From the NCBI RefSeq assembly GCF_026410305.1, contig NZ_JAPMLQ010000005.1:124001-188000 (forward strand): a DNA stretch of 64,000 bases, written 5' to 3'. Position numbers and translations under genes: made by a program. The stretch's first letter is position 1; every line of letters starts with the position of its first letter. Under the pieces are notes generated by a model. The model worked only from the letters and a program-made list of their open reading frames with translations, was not told where the DNA came from and ran no database searches. Origin of the DNA: Sulfitobacter sp. F26204 (GTDB lineage: Bacteria > Pseudomonadota > Alphaproteobacteria > Rhodobacterales > Rhodobacteraceae). Positions 63,454 to 64,000 of the stretch are shown here, one piece after another.

Positions 63454-64000
63454 GCTGCGATGCCTCTGCTCTTTTTTCGACGTAGATTTCGGATCGTATA
63501 TTCATCAGATATGGTGCGTTTTTTCTGTTTAGTTCAATTTCACTACGCTCCAGAACTGCCTGTATCAGCACTTCTTCGTCACCGCCACGTGCCCGGTCCG
63601 TGCCATCGGGACCGCAAATACAGGACAATCCGTTATAGTCAAACCCACCTTCCCTCCCGATGTAGTTTGCATAGGCCACAAAGATGCCGTTCTCTTCTGC
63701 TCTGGCGGGGACCAGTCTTTTGGCGACACCATCATAGGGTGCCATATTGGCGGTTGGCGTAAGAATGATATCCGCACCATCACGCGCATATGCTCGCGCC
63801 AGCTCGGGGAATTCAATATCGTAACAAATCGCCAAAGCAATTTTCCATCCGTTCATCTTCAAAAGTGCTGAGCGCGTATCGCCGGCTCTGAACTGTTGGG
63901 CGTCAACTGCGCCATAAAGATGGGTCTTGCGATAGCCGCCAAGACGAGTTCCCGACGCACTGATGAGTTGGACAGAGTTGAAAACGGCATCTGTTTTTGC
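63446..64000 (-). CDS. davA: 5-aminopentanamidase (nitrilase superfamily), 5' end beyond window
   Basis: 184 codons are visible; the frame stays open to the right edge. Catalytic residues of the nitrilase triad in view are Lys in YRKTHLYG and Cys in LAICYDIEFPE; the Glu should lie just outside. RLVPARAEENGIFVAYANYIGREG is family-typical. Placed directly before davB with an 8-nt overlap, it should hydrolyse 5-aminovaleramide to 5-aminovalerate. A shorter start (TTG 63862) would remove the catalytic Lys and is rejected. Confidence 0.9.
   Translation of the reverse strand, partial: AKTDAVFNSVQLISASGTRLGGYRKTHLYGAVDAQQFRAGDTRSALLKMNGWKIALAICYDIEFPELARAYARDGADIILTPTANMAPYDGVAKRLVPARAEENGIFVAYANYIGREGGFDYNGLSCICGPDGTDRARGGDEEVLIQAVLERSEIELNRKNAPYLMNIRSEIYVEKRAEASQHD

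Noticed and set aside
63862..63862. TTG at this position as the davA start
   Set aside because: The frame stays open to the window edge and the upstream codons contain the nitrilase catalytic Lys motif (YRKTHLYG), so the gene is longer.

Overview
The window reads as alphaproteobacterial DNA, most likely from a marine Rhodobacterales (Roseobacter-group) bacterium. The grounds are product types and arrangement: three DctP-type TRAP transporters, a TAXI-TRAP system, a tripartite tricarboxylate (TctCBA) system and two ABC importers, each beside a catabolic gene set, plus a xylFHGBA operon with a single-domain XylG and a divergent ROK regulator. No rRNA, tRNA, CRISPR array or intact insertion sequence was recognised. 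The organism assignment is inference.

Layout. 0-3 kb: the end of a leftward TRAP operon (dctP, dctQ cut by the edge), facing a rightward hotdog thioesterase and two overlapping MarR regulators. 3-8.1 kb: a leftward IclR regulator and FMN 2-hydroxyacid oxidase, divergent from a complete TRAP operon. 8.2-19.6 kb: xylose uptake and catabolism (xylFHGBA leftward), xylR rightward overlapping a VCBS/UnbV-like secreted protein, a convergent di-haem MauG/cytochrome c peroxidase-like protein, and glucokinase. 19.7-23.4 kb: an orphan type VI secretion spike module (vgrG, unknown 280-aa protein, 66-aa two-helix membrane protein, PAAR). 23.7-26.5 kb: a damaged acyl-CoA operon (remnant of an SDR, intact acyl-CoA dehydrogenase, remnant of a phosphotransferase, thiolase). 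26.5-35.1 kb: LacI regulator divergent from TctCBA plus a ketopantoate-reductase-like enzyme, a D-tartrate-dehydratase-like enolase-superfamily enzyme and a LeuCD-type hydro-lyase. 35.3-45.7 kb: a TRAP transporter followed by an alpha/beta hydrolase, TetR regulator, two AMP-forming acyl-CoA ligases, an SDR and an acyl-CoA dehydrogenase. 45.7-54.4 kb: phthalate 4,5-dioxygenase pathway (Rieske oxygenase, reductase, cis-dihydrodiol dehydrogenase, 4,5-dihydroxyphthalate decarboxylase), an unknown 150-aa protein, a TAXI-TRAP transporter and a MarR regulator. 54.8-64 kb: LysR, a peptide/opine-type ABC transporter (dppABCDF order) and davB-davA for lysine breakdown by the 5-aminovaleramide route.

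How it works together. The window is a string of self-contained 'importer + catabolic enzymes + local regulator' modules for organic acids, aromatics, pentose and amino acids, interrupted by the T6SS spike module. Two patterns stand out. First, an inverted repeat lies at or just after the end of every solute-binding-protein gene (seven of seven), as expected if the binding protein is made in excess of its permease. Second, perfect palindromes lie between several divergent regulator/operon pairs and look like operators.

Best candidates for something undescribed: the vgrG-linked effector/immunity-like pair (21.9-22.9 kb), the Tct-PanE-TarD-LeuCD pathway (27.8-35.1 kb), and the 150-aa protein inside the phthalate operon (50.3 kb).
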